The notes under the pieces were generated by a model. That model saw only the letters and a list, made by a program, of their open reading frames with translations. It had not been told where the DNA came from and searched no databases. A DNA stretch of 64,000 nt, from positions 16,398,001 to 16,462,000 of the forward strand of contig BSWB01000008.1 in NCBI GenBank assembly GCA_033239125.1, written 5' to 3'. Below are positions 1-11,657 of the stretch, piece after piece. The position numbers were made by a program, and so were the translations under genes. Source of the DNA: Fagopyrum homotropicum. Lineage: Eukaryota > Streptophyta > Magnoliopsida > Caryophyllales > Polygonaceae. Every line of letters starts with the position of its first letter. Position 1 is the stretch's first letter.

Positions 1-2
1 AA

Positions 3-2987
3 GGCAGGGGTGCCGTAATTTTGGGTGAGTTCGAAGGAAATTGTATCTCTTCTACAACTTCTCTTGATTCTTCTCCAACACCTTCTACATCCTTAGACAC
101 TTCTAAGGAAGCATCGGATGCTTCTCAAGAGCCATTGGAAACTCCGATGGTGATGGAATTGAAGCCACTTCCTACACATCTAAGGTACGCATTTCTTGGA
201 CTCAATTCTACCTTTCTAGTAATTGTTAGTTCCGATTTAAGCATAGATGAACATAGTAAGCTTATGGTTGTCCTTAAGAAACATAGGAAAGCCTTAGGAT
301 ATACTATAGAGGATTTAGTTGGAATCAAACCTTCCCTATGCATGCACAAGATCTTAATGGAAGAGGACTTTAGAACTTCGCGACAACCTCAAAGGCGGTT
401 GAATCCGACCATGAAGGAGGTTGTCAAGAAGGAAATTCTTAAACTACTTGATGCAGGTATCATCTATCCTATCTCCGATAGCAAGTGGGTGAGTCCCGTA
501 CAAGTAGTTCCGAAGAAGGGAGGAATGACAGTCATCACCAACAAAAACAATGAACTCATTCCTACACGAACCGTAACAGGATGGCGGATGTGCATAGACT
601 ACCGCAAGCTAAACAATGCGACGAGGAAGGATCACTTCCCACTACTCTTCATCGATCAAATACTTGAAAGGTTAGCGCAACATTCACACTTTTGCTATCT
701 TGACGGTTATAGTGGTTTCTTTCAGATTCCGATACATGCGGATGATCAAGAAAAGATCACGTTCACGTGCCCGTGGGGTACGTTTGCCTATAGGAGGATG
801 CCGTTCGGGCTTTGCAACGCCCCAGCCACCTTTCAAAGGTGCATGATGGCCATCTTCTCGGAATATATAGAGGAAATCATGGAGGTTTTTATGGATGACT
901 TCTCCGTTTATGGTTCCTCTTTTGACAATTGTCTTTCTAACCTTGCTCTTGTATTACAAATGTGTGAAGACACTACCCTAGTTCTTAATTGGGAAAAGTG
1001 TCAATTTATGGTGAAAGAAGGCATTGTATTAGGACACTTAATCTCTAGTAGAGGGATTGAGGTGAATAAAGCTAAGATAGAGACAATAGAAAAGCTTCCT
1101 CCCCCAACTTCGGTGAAAGGGATAAGAAGTTTTCTAGGACATGCTGGATTTTATAGGCGTTTCATAAAGGATTTCTCTAAGATATCAAAGCCGCTAACTA
1201 ATCTATTGATGAAGGATGCAGTTTTTTAGTTTTCGCAGGAATGCTTAGATGAGTTTAATAAGATTCGGGAAGCTCTAATCTCAGCTCCGATTATCCAACC
1301 TCCAGATTGGAATCTTCCCTTTGAGGTTATGTGTGACGCAAGTGACGTAGCTATAGGAGTTGTCCTTGGGCAAAAGAAGGAAGGATGAACCCAAGCCATC
1401 TACTACGCTAGCAAGATGCTAGATGAAGCGCAGCTCAACTACGCCACTACCGAAAAAGAATTCTTAGCTATTGTATATGCAATTGACAAATTTTGCTCTT
1501 ATCTTGTAGGTGCAAAGGTGATTGTATACACGGATCATGCTGCGATCCGGTATCTCCTTGCAAAGAAGGATGCGAAGCCAAGGATAATTAGATGGAATCT
1601 TCTCCTACAAGAATTCGATCTAGAGATCCGCGACAAGAAGGGTTCGGAAAATTCTGTTGCGGATCATTTGAGTCGTCTAACACATCTAGAAGACGACCAT
1701 CTACCTATAGATTACTCCTTTCCGGACGAGCATTTACACATCATAGAGGAGTGCATCGATGTGATCACCAAAGGTAACGAACCATGGTTTGCTGATTTTG
1801 TTAACTATTTGGTTTGTCAGGAATTACCGCCCGGATTATCCTACGCACAAAGAAAGAAGTTCTTTAAGGATGTTCGGGAATACTTTTGGAATGAACCTCT
1901 CCTCTTTAAGAGAGGTCCGGATGGCATTATTCGGCGATGTGTGCCAGAAGATGAGATGCAAAGTGTCATCCGCCATTGTCATTTACTACCTTGTAGAGGA
2001 CACGCTAGTTCGAACAAAACTAGAGCTAAGGTATTGCAATCTGGATTCTTTTGGCCTACTCTATTTAACGATGTGCAAACCTTTGTTTCCTGCTGCGATG
2101 CTTGTCAAAGAATAGGAAATATATCTAGGAGGAATGAGATGCCTCTCAACAACATCCAAGAGGTGGAGATCTTTGACGTTTGGGGAGTAGACTTCATGGG
2201 ACCTTTCCCATCATCTTGTGGGAACCAATACATACTTTTAGCGGTTGATTATGTTTCGAGATGGGTTGAAGCAATTGCCTCTCCCACCAATGATGTCATG
2301 GTAGTGGTTAAGTTCTTTAACAAGACCATCTTCCCACGATTTGGGACACGACGGACTATCATTAGTGATGGAGGTTCTCACTTCATTGCCCGGCGTTTCG
2401 AAGCTCTTTTAGCTAAGTATGGGTTGACTCACAAGATCGCCACCCCTTATCATCCACAAACTAGTGGAAAAGTGGAGATCTCAAACCGGGAGATCAAACG
2501 AATCCTAGAGAAGACGGTTTCAAGGACTAGGAAGGATTGGTCTTTGAAGCTAGATGATGCATTGTGGGCGTACCGGACTACATACAAGACTCCCATCGGA
2601 ACTACACCATACAACCTTGTGTATGGGAAGTCTTGCCACTTACCGGTAGAGTTGGAGCACAAGGCGTTTTGGGCAATCAAGTGGTTGAACTTCAGCATGA
2701 AGGAAGCAGGAGAGAAGCGTCTCTTGGACCTAAATGAACTTGAAGAACTTCGCTTGAACGCTTACGAAAACGCCAAGATATATAAAGAAAGAGCGAATCA
2801 TTGGCATGATAAGCATATCATCCCAAAGGACCTCAAAGAAGGAGATCAAGTTCTCCTCTTCAATTCAAGGCTTCGTCTCTTTCCAGGTAAGCTTAAATCT
2901 CGTTGGACTGGACCTTTTCTAATCAAACGTGTTTTTCCCCATGGTGCAGTTGAAGTATGGGGTGAAAAGGCGGAAGCTTTAAGATGA
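3..2987 (+). pseudogene. pol: pol polyprotein of Athila-A: reverse transcriptase, RNase H, integrase
   Basis: One reading frame runs from the window edge to the TGA at 2985-2987 and is broken by TAG at 1227-1229 and TGA at 1386-1388. Reverse transcriptase lies at about 400-1230, with the fingers motif around RMCIDYRKLN, the palm motif RMPFGLCNAPATFQ and the catalytic box FMDDFSVYG (about 892-915). RNase H follows (about 1320-1680) and keeps YTDHAAIRYL and VADHLSRL. Integrase spans about 1940-2700: an HHCC zinc finger (HCH...RGH...CDAC), first Asp in VDFMGPF, second Asp in SDGGSHF and Glu in GKVEISNREI, so the DDE triad is present. The copy is otherwise full length for Athila and has no frameshift, suggesting moderate age. 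It cannot make a full polyprotein without read-through. Confidence 0.93.
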
Positions 2988-3072
2988 ACGGTCAACAACA
3001 GTGCACACCGGAACTCCAAGCTGAAGAGTTTGCGCCCACCGCACTCGAATAAGTGCGAATATGGTCTAGCTA

Positions 3073-3119
3073 CGGACCTTAAACAAAGCGCTTCTTGGGA
3101 GGCAACCCAAGGTATTGCA
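3073..3119 (+). other. conserved post-pol hairpin (Athila-A)
   Basis: Just after the pol stop, CTTGGG (3094-3099) and CCCAAG (3106-3111) form a perfect 6-bp stem with loop AGGCAA. The surrounding 40-odd bases are almost identical in family B (10779-10828), although the flanking spacer is not. The position between pol and the env-like ORF suggests an RNA element acting on the genomic or env-like transcript; that role is inference. Confidence 0.6.
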
Positions 3120-3867
3120 CTTATGTTTTTGTTTTTGATTCATAGATTAGTTTAGTTTAGACGTTTTGCTTTGTTTTGCCTTCGATGCCTTCCGATATGT
3201 TCGTGTTTTTGGATGTAGGAACAGTGGAAAAGAAAGGGGAAAGGAAAAACTTGAAGAAAATTGACGAAACTTGGACTTTGACACATTACAGAGAGTTCCA
3301 CGGCCAAAACCACGGCCGTGACAGCTACAATGACCGTAATTTTCAAAAGTCTGAGAAAAATCACCAAAACCACGGTTCCGTACATTTCCACGGCCGTGGA
3401 ACCCCGACAGACCGTGATTTTCAAAAATTTTTACGGCCACTATATAAACCACGTTTCTTCACAAACACCACAAAACAAACCCAATTCCACGCCCCTATTC
3501 GCCGTAATCTCTCCCCATCTCTCAATTCCTCGTTCGTTAATCGTTTTTGACGATTCTTTAGCCAAAACTGAAGCAAATCCAATCACCAACAAGATCCAAG
3601 AAACAATTCGAGCGGCAATTCACCGTAGAAGACGGAATTCGGATTCCAAAATCTGAAAACCTAGGTTTTTCGTTCTTTCCTTCTCTTTGTCGATTCGGCT
3701 TCGTTTTTGCTAGAATTTTTAGGAAAACTGATTGGAATTGGACGGAAATTAGTCTAGGGCTGCTTGTTGTTGAGTTTGGCGTGATTTTGCTGAGTTTTGA
3801 GAATTTTCGAGACGAACCACGGTTTCTGGACTTTCCACGACCGTGGAACCTGAAGAACAGGCCGTGG
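3120..3867 (+). other. pol-env spacer with CCACGGCCGTGG palindromes
   Basis: About 750 bp without a convincing gene. It carries several copies of a GC-rich self-complementary word: CCACGGCCGTG at 3310-3320, the perfect 16-bp palindrome TTCCACGGCCGTGGAA at 3386-3401, and CCACGACCGTGG at 3835-3846. The same word recurs in the LTR of this family at 7084-7252 and 7836-7866. Short ORFs on both strands here look random. Confidence 0.6.
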
Positions 3868-5427
3868 TTTTCAACAGAAATGGATTTTGTAAGGAGAGTT
3901 TCGAATAGAAATAAGAACAAAAAGAGGAAAGGCAAAAATGCTTCCTCTTCTAGAGCACCGCCCGCTGAGCCTCCATCACCTCCATCATCACCATCACCAC
4001 CTCCCCCTAGGATCCCTACTATCCATGAGGATCATCTAGATGCCTTAGAGAGGATCGAGGAGAGGACGGTCATAGGACCTAGATACTTACTGCTTGAGGA
4101 GCTAGAGCCCTTGCATGTGATAGGGGATCTCACTTGGCTTTTAGATAGAGCCGGTTTAGTCATCTTCTCCGCTATTCGGGAAGATGCTTATGAGGAGATT
4201 ACTAGGGAGTTTGTAGTCTCATTCGAGCACAGTCATGTTGACAGGACAGTTTCTTTCCGGTTGATGGAGAGAAACTATGATTTCTCTATTAGAGAGTTTG
4301 GAGCCTTCTTTGGGTTCTAGGAGACCTTTAATGGTCGATTCCCCAGTGGCGTGTACGCCAAGGATTTCTAGGAGGAGATTGTTATGATTTACGCCAGCAA
4401 GGACCGCTGGCAACCTGCTGATACCAAGGCTAAGTTGATTTACCACTTAGCCTTGAAGATTGCCCATAGAGTGCTTTCTGAGTGTCTCTTTCCTAGGACG
4501 GAGACACCTCAGAAGATTAAGACAGATGAGTTGTTTCTTCTCTACAGTATGTTGTATGGTAGGCCAGCTGACTGGGCCACCCTCTTAGCTGCTACTATGA
4601 GCAAGCTAAAGAATAAGAGGGCTGGCAACATTGGATACGGTGGGATGGTCACCCACCTCGCTAGACAGTTAGGGGTAGACTTCTCCGCTTGCACCCGCAT
4701 TGTAGCTAGACCCCTAGGACTTCAGGCCCTCATAACTAGAGGCATCATTTTCCCCACACATAGAGGTCCACCGTATGTTGCTATGCCTTGGGAGAGTAGG
4801 ACAGGGAGAGGTATTGAGTGGCTTCCTGAGTATTCCATTATGGCTGGACGCCATAACTGGAAGGAGACGTTCGCTGCCATGCATGCGAACAGATTAGTAG
4901 CCCCTCCCTATGTTCCACCACCACCAGTTGTAGAGGAGGAGATGAGAGGGGATGACGAGTTTTAGGGAGGAGGAGCTGATCATAACTTTGGTACATTCCC
5001 GGATCAGCCGGATGCAGTTTCTGACCTTTCTAGACACTCTCCCCGCCCTACTAGAGCTTCAGGTTCTTCCTCTCGCCGTACTAGTGTGAGCGAGAGGCCT
5101 ACTTGGATGGCGGATTCTCCTTCATGGTATAGCACTCAGCCGGATTGGATGGGAGCTCCACCACCTTGGCATGCACAGCCACCACCTGCACCAGCACCTT
5201 CAGATGCACCGGCGTGGTACAGCCAGCCGCCTGGTTGGTATGAGCAGTTGTCAGAGTGGGCCACCGACCTTTCCGATAGGGTCGGAGCTTTGGAGATCCG
5301 TGCAGATGCTAGGGATGCACGAGCCGACGATCATGACCGCATGATGAGAGACATATACCGCCAGCAGTTTGGGCGGAACTATAATCCAGGCTTCTTCCCA
5401 TTTCCACCACCGCCTCCACTTCAGTGA
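3868..5427 (+). pseudogene. Athila env-like / ATHILA ORF1-type protein
   Basis: Open frame downstream of integrase, as in other Athila elements. I start it at the ATG at 3868 because the following residues (MDFVRRVSNR) lead into a Lys-rich and then Pro/Ser-rich segment (residues about 10-50), followed by the conserved block with LEELEPLHVIGDL and RLMERNYDFSIREFG. The same block is recognisable in family B at 11658-12331. The frame is interrupted by TAG at 4318-4320, 4369-4371 and 4963-4965. The C-terminal part (about 5086-5427) is rich in Trp, Pro and Met, with repeated PSWY/PPWH-like units. No signal peptide or transmembrane segment is obvious in what remains, so an envelope function is not shown by the sequence; the family's role is unknown. 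Confidence 0.8.
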
Positions 5428-6788
5428 TGACCCTTGATGATCGACCGTTTTTAGCCGCTCCACCACCGTTTTGTGAGTTCTTTTTCTTTCTTTCTTTTCT
5501 TCTTTTTCTTTTTGAACATTAGGGACAATGTTTGTTCCAAGTATGGGGTGGGGTGTGACTAATAGTTTGTAATAACTCTTACTCACTTTGTATGCTTTAA
5601 TCGAGACTACCTTGCATGTTCATTCTATTGTTACACGTTTCATTATTGCATTGCATGAAAAAGCTTTTGAAAAATCCATAAAAATTGAAAAATTTTGAAA
5701 ATTTTGTGCTTCTAAGGATAGAGATGATTTCTATGATAATTACTACTTGTGAATTAAGTTTTGATGACAATCGCATGCTTAAACAAATAGTGAATTGAAA
5801 AAAAATTGAATGAGTTGATTATTCCTCTTTTGCAAGTTTCATAATGTGATGAGTGTTACCTAAATCATATTGAGAAATCAAGGTTGAAATCACATGATAA
5901 GTTCTTATACTTCTTTTTGAGATGATTAAGGCACTTTGATTTTCTTTCTTCTTTCTTTGATCATTTAGCCCCTCAATGAAATTATGACCTCCTTTACCTA
6001 TCCGGGAATTTGGAGGAGTTGATATTTGGCATGTTTGATGTGGGAGGGCCATGAAAGCAATTATTTGCATTCAAAAGAATAGAAAGAAATTATAGGTTTG
6101 GGGAAGTAAATCATGATGATGAGTAACTCGGCACCATTCACATAGCCGGGTGTTTGTGTCTTGCCAAAGTCGGATTGAGCGATATTCCTAGCGGATTATG
6201 GTATGTGCATCAAGGGTTTGAGGCATCTCGTAAAAATGAGAAACGTCAATCTCCTAGGCTTCGGTTTTTGTGCACCTCTATCCATAACTCCAAAAGTAAA
6301 GTCGAAAAATGAATTAAAAAGAAGAGAGCGAAGCTCTAAGTTGAAAGTGTTGCGGAAACCGCATAAGAAAAAGAAAAGAGTAGTTATCCATTTTCCCGGA
6401 TTCATGCACCACATTCCTTAAAGTTTTCCTTCCCTTTCCGCATTATAGACCTTGTTTGAAAGTCCTTAAGATCAAGAGAATGATATATGACTTGGTGATC
6501 TAAATTGAAGTTTCTTATGATTGATTTTGATAATGTTTGAAGGTTATGATGTTTACATGGAAGTTTGATCAATTCATGAGCTTTCTTTACTCTTTACTCT
6601 TTGATTATGTGTATGAAAGTCTTATAAACGAATGAAGCAAGATTTGAGAATGATCTATTGACTAGAAAGCACATTCATCTGAAAGAAGTTTTGCTTTGAG
6701 AGTGTACACATATTTCATCCTAACTTGAGTTTTAAAGCTTTTGAAAGACCTTGCTTGGGGACAAGCAAGTGGCAAGTATGGGGCTATT
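5428..6788 (+). other. Athila-A 3' untranslated region with conserved block
   Basis: Long non-coding stretch between the env-like ORF and the LTR. The part at about 5980-6300 (from TATCCGGGAATTTGG through AACTCGGCACCATTCACAT to CCTAGGCTTCG) is strikingly similar to 15240-15530 in family B, although the LTRs and most spacers of the two families do not align easily. It contains no long ORF conserved in both. It ends with the hairpin and purine-rich priming tract before the LTR. Confidence 0.7.
6750..6788 (+). promoter_or_regulatory. pre-LTR hairpin and polypurine-type tract (Athila-A)
   Basis: CTTGCTTGGGGACAAGCAAG at 6750-6769 is a perfect 8-bp stem with a GGGA loop, followed by AAGTATGGGG (about 6774-6783) just before the LTR start. 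The purine-rich part is the expected plus-strand primer site. The hairpin is identical in family B at 15962-15981. Confidence 0.7.
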
Positions 6789-8467
6789 TGTTAGCATGAA
6801 ATATTGTGATATTTTAGGCACGTTTTCTAAGTGTATTTCATCCATATTAGTGTTCATCGATAAAGCATTGAAGCAATTGTGAGCTAGTTTGTCTACATTG
6901 TCGATATAGTGGTCTACATAAGCTTTGTGTTGATTGTAGGCAAATAAGAGCTAAAACCGGACGAATCAAGGGAGAATGGAGATGGATTGACCATGTCCAA
7001 GGATTGAGGACACCACAAGGGAGCTAAGGAAGATACTAGGATGAAGAATGGCACAAAACAAAGGAGAATTACGAGCACTCGACGTTCCACGCTCTAAAAT
7101 ACGGCCGTACTAGAATCCACGCTCTAAACCATGGCCGTGGAACTTTGGCAACACAAGCGTGGAGCATTCCAGAGGGTTACACGGCCGTGGAAGTTGTGAA
7201 GCACCGTGATGAATTTCCACGCTCTAAACCACGGGCGTGGAATCCCAAAGCACCGTGATTTAGGCGATCTTTTATCGTACAATTTGAAGCCATGATCTTT
7301 TACACAATGGGCTGGACACTTATTCTATCTTGCCCTATAAAAGGACGGAAAGAGAGAGATTCCGTTACCTTCGCTTACGCCTCCACTTAGACTTCGCTTA
7401 CGCTTATTGCACGTGCTTAGGGTTTCAAGTTGGACGTGTGGAGATTGCTATTTCGCAACGGAGATTTGCGAAGACTTAGAGATTTGGAAGTTACGCTTTG
7501 TCCTTAGGTTTGATTAGAAGACGGATTGACATCCCGTTCTTCGTTCTTATCAAGGATTGTGATTGGTTTGTGTTATTCCGAATCTGTTATACATCATTAT
7601 TCTTGTTTGTGGATTGAGATTGATTTGAGATTTATTAAAGGTTTTTGAAGGTTTTCATCTTTCATTCTTTTAAATCTTGAATTTGATATCATAATGACTG
7701 TTGTTGGCTAAAACCCTTTAGCAATTCTAAGGTGAAGGGTTGATAGTTGTGGCTTAGATGATGATAGATCGATCGTAAACAGATTGGACCCTGAGAGTTA
7801 GAGAGAATCGCCGACGAACCAAAATCACGGTGTGTTCTTGAGTTCCACGGCCGTGGAATCTCAAGATCCACCCGTAATTTCCCTTAATTTACGAACCTTG
7901 CTTTTACTTTAATCCAAAGTTAAAGATTTGCTCTAACTTAGTCTTGGCTTGCCTTTTCTAGGTGGTAGTGAAGCCTCAACAACCTCTACTTCGATTCCGA
8001 GTGTCACAACCTTAATCGGTTTAGTTAGTCTTGATCCTTGGATTTCAAGTTTGGGTATTTGACATTAATTCTTGTCTTTAGATCCTTTCTATACTGAAGC
8101 CTCAACAACCTTTATAGAGAGTATTTCTAGATAAGTCACATAAAGCCTTGGAACTTCACCGTACATTGCTTTGCATTAGTATACCTTTGCAACTCTTAAC
8201 TCTGTCCTTATATCTTTAGTATATCTTGAATCGATTGCCACAGTTGGATTCCTGGATCTTTAGGATTGTTGTATTCCTAATAATTTACAAAGCTCATACA
8301 TTTAATTGCTTGACAATTCTATAATTGGATTTAACCCCCCAAATCCATGTGTTCGATACTCTGGAATTCTTGCTTAACTACGTCGATCCGTATACTGCGG
8401 GTTCGCTTGCTTGATTTCTAGTTTTATAAATTTAAGACTTATTTGCACGCACGCTAAGTGGCGAACA
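6789..8467 (+). repeat. 3' LTR of Athila-A
   Basis: Starts TGTTAGCATG and ends GGCGAACA. The same termini bound the solo LTR at 30594-32302. A TATA box, CTATAAAAGG, is at 7334-7343, so transcription should start near 7365. A cluster of CCACG/CGTGG words lies 80-250 bp upstream of it (7084-7252), and a near-perfect palindrome with 15-bp arms lies in the transcribed part (7836-7866). Two copies of GAAGCCTCAACAACCT follow (about 7970 and 8096). The last 200 bp contain the block around ACTGCGGGTTCGC that is also found in family B LTRs. Confidence 0.93.
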
Positions 8468-10761
8468 TAGGTCATCTTCAATTTTTGACTGTTATAGTTG
8501 TGCTCGACATTCCCGTAGATTATCCCATCCCTATCATTCTCGGAAGACCATTTCTAGCAACATCGGGTTGCAACGTTGATTGTAAGAACACCAAGTTGAA
8601 GTTCAACTTTGGTGGCGATCATGTGGAGTTTGCATTATTGGATGCAATGAAGGGAGAGCCTCTGGAAGATGACATCTTCAACATCTATGATGAAGAAGAT
8701 TCTCGAGAATTGGTGAGCTCTATCCTTATTAAAGATCCTCTTGAGAAAGTTTTAAGTTTTAGTATGATGGAGGAAGGTATAGATGTTTTTTGTGATGCAG
8801 ATGTGCGAAGCTTGGAAACATTGGAAGAAGATCCAGGAGCTAGATTTGATAAACTGATTCAGGAGAAGAAAAGCACGTTAGGTTTCGGTCCCAGTTCCAG
8901 TACCTCGACCGAGACAGTTTCTGGAGCAAGCGAGGTGATCTTATCTGAAGAACACCTCCGTCACCCATCTCGGACCCCGACCGAGACAACGAGCGAGATA
9001 ATGTCAACTGAGACTTCAGTTAGTCCAGTTCTTCGATCTAAGTCCTCTTCACTGGAGAGAGAAGGTATAGATCCACCTCAGAAAGCATCCCAGTCTTGGA
9101 ACTTAAACCACTCCCGACTCACTTGAGGTATGCTTTCCTTGGTCCGGATTCTACTTATCCCATTATCGTTAGTGCTTCTTTTTCTGAAAATGAATTGTCT
9201 AAACCGATGCATGTGCTGAGGAAACATAGAAAGGCTTTGGGTTATACTATTGATGATCTTGTTGGTATTAAGCCTTCTTTTTGTATGCACAAGATACAAA
9301 TGGAATACGATCATAAGACTTCACGGGAACCTCAAAGACGGTTCAATCCGATCATGAAAGAGGTCGTGAAGAAGGAAATTCTTAAGTTGTTGGATGGAGG
9401 TATCATATTTCCCATATCGGATAGCAAATGGGTGAGTCTGGTGCATGTGGTTCCCAAGAAAGAAGAGATGACCATTGTGACAAACAAGAACAACGAGTTG
9501 ATTCCTACTAGGACCGTTACGGGCTGGAGGATGTGCATTGACTATAGGAAGCTGAATGTGGCCACTCGAAAGGACCATTTCTCGCTTCACCAAATGCTTG
9601 AACGGTTAGCACAACACTCCCATTTTTGCTATTTAGATGGTTATAGTGGCTTTTTTCAGATTCTTATCCATCCGGATGATCAAGAGAATACCACTTTTAC
9701 TTGTCCATGGGGGACATTCGCTTATTGGAGGATGCCTTTCGGATTGTGTAACGCACCTGCTACCTTTCAGCGTTGTATGATGGCTATATTTTCCGAGTAT
9801 ATTGAGGAGATCATGGAAGTATTTATGGATGACTTTTCGGTTTATGGTTCCTCTTTTGATAATAGTTTGACTAACCTTTCTCTAGTGCTACAACGTTGTA
9901 AAGACACTAATCTTGTTTTGAATTGGGAGAAGTGTCACTTTATGGTTAGCGAAGGAATTGTTCTAGGACACCTCGTTTCCAACCGAGGTATCGAGGTCGA
10001 TCGAGCTAAGATTGAGACTATTGAGAAACTTCCTCCCCCTTGTTCTGTTAAGGGTGTGCGGAGTTTTCTCGGTCATGCAAGTTTCTACAGGAGGTTCATC
10101 AAGGATTTCTCTAAAATCTCTAAACCGCTCACTAATCTCTTGAATAAGGATGTTGTTTTTGAGTGTTCGCAGGAATGCCTTGATGCTTTTTACAATAAAG
10201 GAAGCGTTGATTACTACTCCCATCATTCAACCTCCCGATTGGACCTTGCCCTTTGAGATCATATATGATGCTAGTGATGTGGTCGTAGGAGCGGTACATG
10301 GACAGAAGAAGGATGGTCGGACCAACGCCATTTACTATGATAGCAAGACATTAGATGAAGCTCAACTAAACTACACCACCACCGAAAAGGAGCTTTTGGC
10401 GGTTTTTTATGGGTTTGAAAAGTTTCGCTCTTACTTAGTGGAAGCGAAAGTTATTGTTTACACTAACCATGCAACTATTCGTTACTTGCTGGCTAAGAAA
10501 GATGCAAAGCCGCGCCTCATTCGTTGGATTCTCTTGCTTCAAGAGTTTGACCTAGAGATTCGCGATAAGAAGGGATCCGAGATTTCTGTGGCAGATCACC
10601 TTAGCCGGCTACCTCCTATCTCGCTCAAGAAGGATGACCTACCCATTGATGACTCGTTTCCGGATGAGCACTTGCATTTTATGGAGCATTGGATGAAATC
10701 CTTTGTTTCACCCCATGATGAAGAAGAAGTATGGGGTGAGGACACCTTCCACCTTGTTTGA
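8468..10761 (+). pseudogene. pol: protease, reverse transcriptase and RNase H of Athila-B1; integrase deleted
   Basis: The frame opens inside the aspartic protease (PIILGRPFLATSG at about 8530-8570), whose catalytic part lies left of the Athila-A insertion. A linker with repeated Ser/Thr/Glu and the DNA word CCGAGACA follows. A frameshift near 9080-9095 separates it from the reverse transcriptase (9096-10200; RMCIDYRKLN, RMPFGLCNAPATFQ, FMDDFSVYG). A second frameshift near 10186-10203 leads to RNase H (to about 10610), where the Asp of the TDH motif is Asn (YTNHATIRYL). After DEHLHF the frame passes within about 25 codons to EEEVWGED and stops at 10761. In Athila-A the corresponding points are separated by the whole integrase (about 1.2 kb), so the integrase was deleted and the frame stayed open. 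Confidence 0.9.
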
Positions 10762-10778
10762 AGATGGCGTACGGTCCA

Positions 10779-10828
10779 GCTAGCAACCTTAAACCAAACG
10801 CTTCTTGGGAGGCAACCCAAGGTATTGC
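10779..10828 (+). other. conserved post-pol hairpin (Athila-B1)
   Basis: CTTGGG-AGGCAA-CCCAAG at 10804-10821, in a 45-bp context nearly identical to 3073-3119 of Athila-A. It survived the integrase deletion immediately upstream. Confidence 0.6.
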
Positions 10829-11657
10829 TTTCTTTTCCCTTTTCTAGATTAGTTTAGATAGTTTGCTTCGTGTTTTTGCGTCCTCGTAGACAGGAACCAG
10901 GTACTCTCTAAGAAGGAATTACAACTCATGAGCTACATGGAAGGACAGAAGTTCGAGAAATTGAGAAGACGGAGTTTGACTGAGACATATCTCGGTTGCT
11001 TTCAGAGCACCTCGACCGAGATGTTCTTCGTCAACCGAGACGACTAGGTCTGATATTCATTATGACACCTCGGTCCACTCAGGAACATCTCGACCGAGGT
11101 GTAATCAAATTCAGCGAGGGGTATAAAAGGTTCGACGGTTTCTCACTCTCCCACCTTTTCCCTCTCTACACCCACCTCGACCGCGGCTGCCCCTACTCTT
11201 ATGTTCTCAGTTCTTGCTCGTTTTCCACGATTCTTGGCTCGAAATCACTAGAGGAAGTATGAGAATCAGTTTTCATGTGACGAACAGCGCAAAAAACGCA
11301 TCAAATCTACAGAATCTGGGATATTTCGGAATAAACCCTAACTCTTACTATTTTTCTCGATTCTGGATAGATCTGGCTTTGGTTGTCATAGATTGTTGCT
11401 GAAAAAGATATAAGTACCCCATAGGAAGCTTTTGGTAGTGTTTTGGGGGGAAAATTCTTACAGATTCAAGAAGTCAGTTTGAACAGCAGTTCGCCTCGGT
11501 CCAATCGATTGTGTCTCGGCCGAGGTGTTCTTGACGACCGAGGTGTTCTTCCAGTATGAGCAGCCCACGCAGATCTGATCGACAATTGACCTTGAGGGAT
11601 AGGCCTAACAGTTCACACCATGCAGATCTGCTTCATACCATACCATCCCGGTGATCC
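10829..11657 (+). other. pol-env spacer with CTCGACCGAG motifs (Athila-B1)
   Basis: Non-coding spacer matching 3120-3867 of family A in position. It carries the family B word many times, for example ACCTCGACCGAGATG near 11011, CATCTCGACCGAGGTG near 11086, and CTCGGCCGAGGTG near 11515. A TATA-like GTATAAAAGG lies near 11121, so an internal promoter for the env-like ORF is possible. No gene is seen. Confidence 0.55.

Larger units (their letters stand above)
1..8467 (+). mobile_element. Athila-type Ty3/gypsy retrotransposon A (5' part outside window)
   Basis: The order pol (reverse transcriptase, RNase H, integrase), spacer, env-like ORF, long 3' untranslated region, polypurine-type tract and 1.68-kb LTR is the layout of the Athila lineage. 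The 5' LTR, gag and protease lie left of the window. The element ends at 8467 with the LTR terminus GCGAACA; the next base resumes the protease coding sequence of another Athila family, so A is nested in B1. The 5 bases after the LTR are TAGGT, but the left target-site copy is outside the window. The element is dead: pol has two stop codons and the env-like ORF three. A solo LTR of the same family is at 30594-32302. Confidence 0.93.

Noticed and set aside
3147..3935. Overlapping ORFs on both strands between pol and the env-like ORF.
   Set aside because: They overlap each other in repeated palindromic DNA, and family B has no equivalent protein at this place.
3868..5427. True viral envelope gene.
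   Set aside because: No signal peptide, fusion segment or transmembrane helix is visible; only position and similarity to Athila ORF1 support the env-like label.
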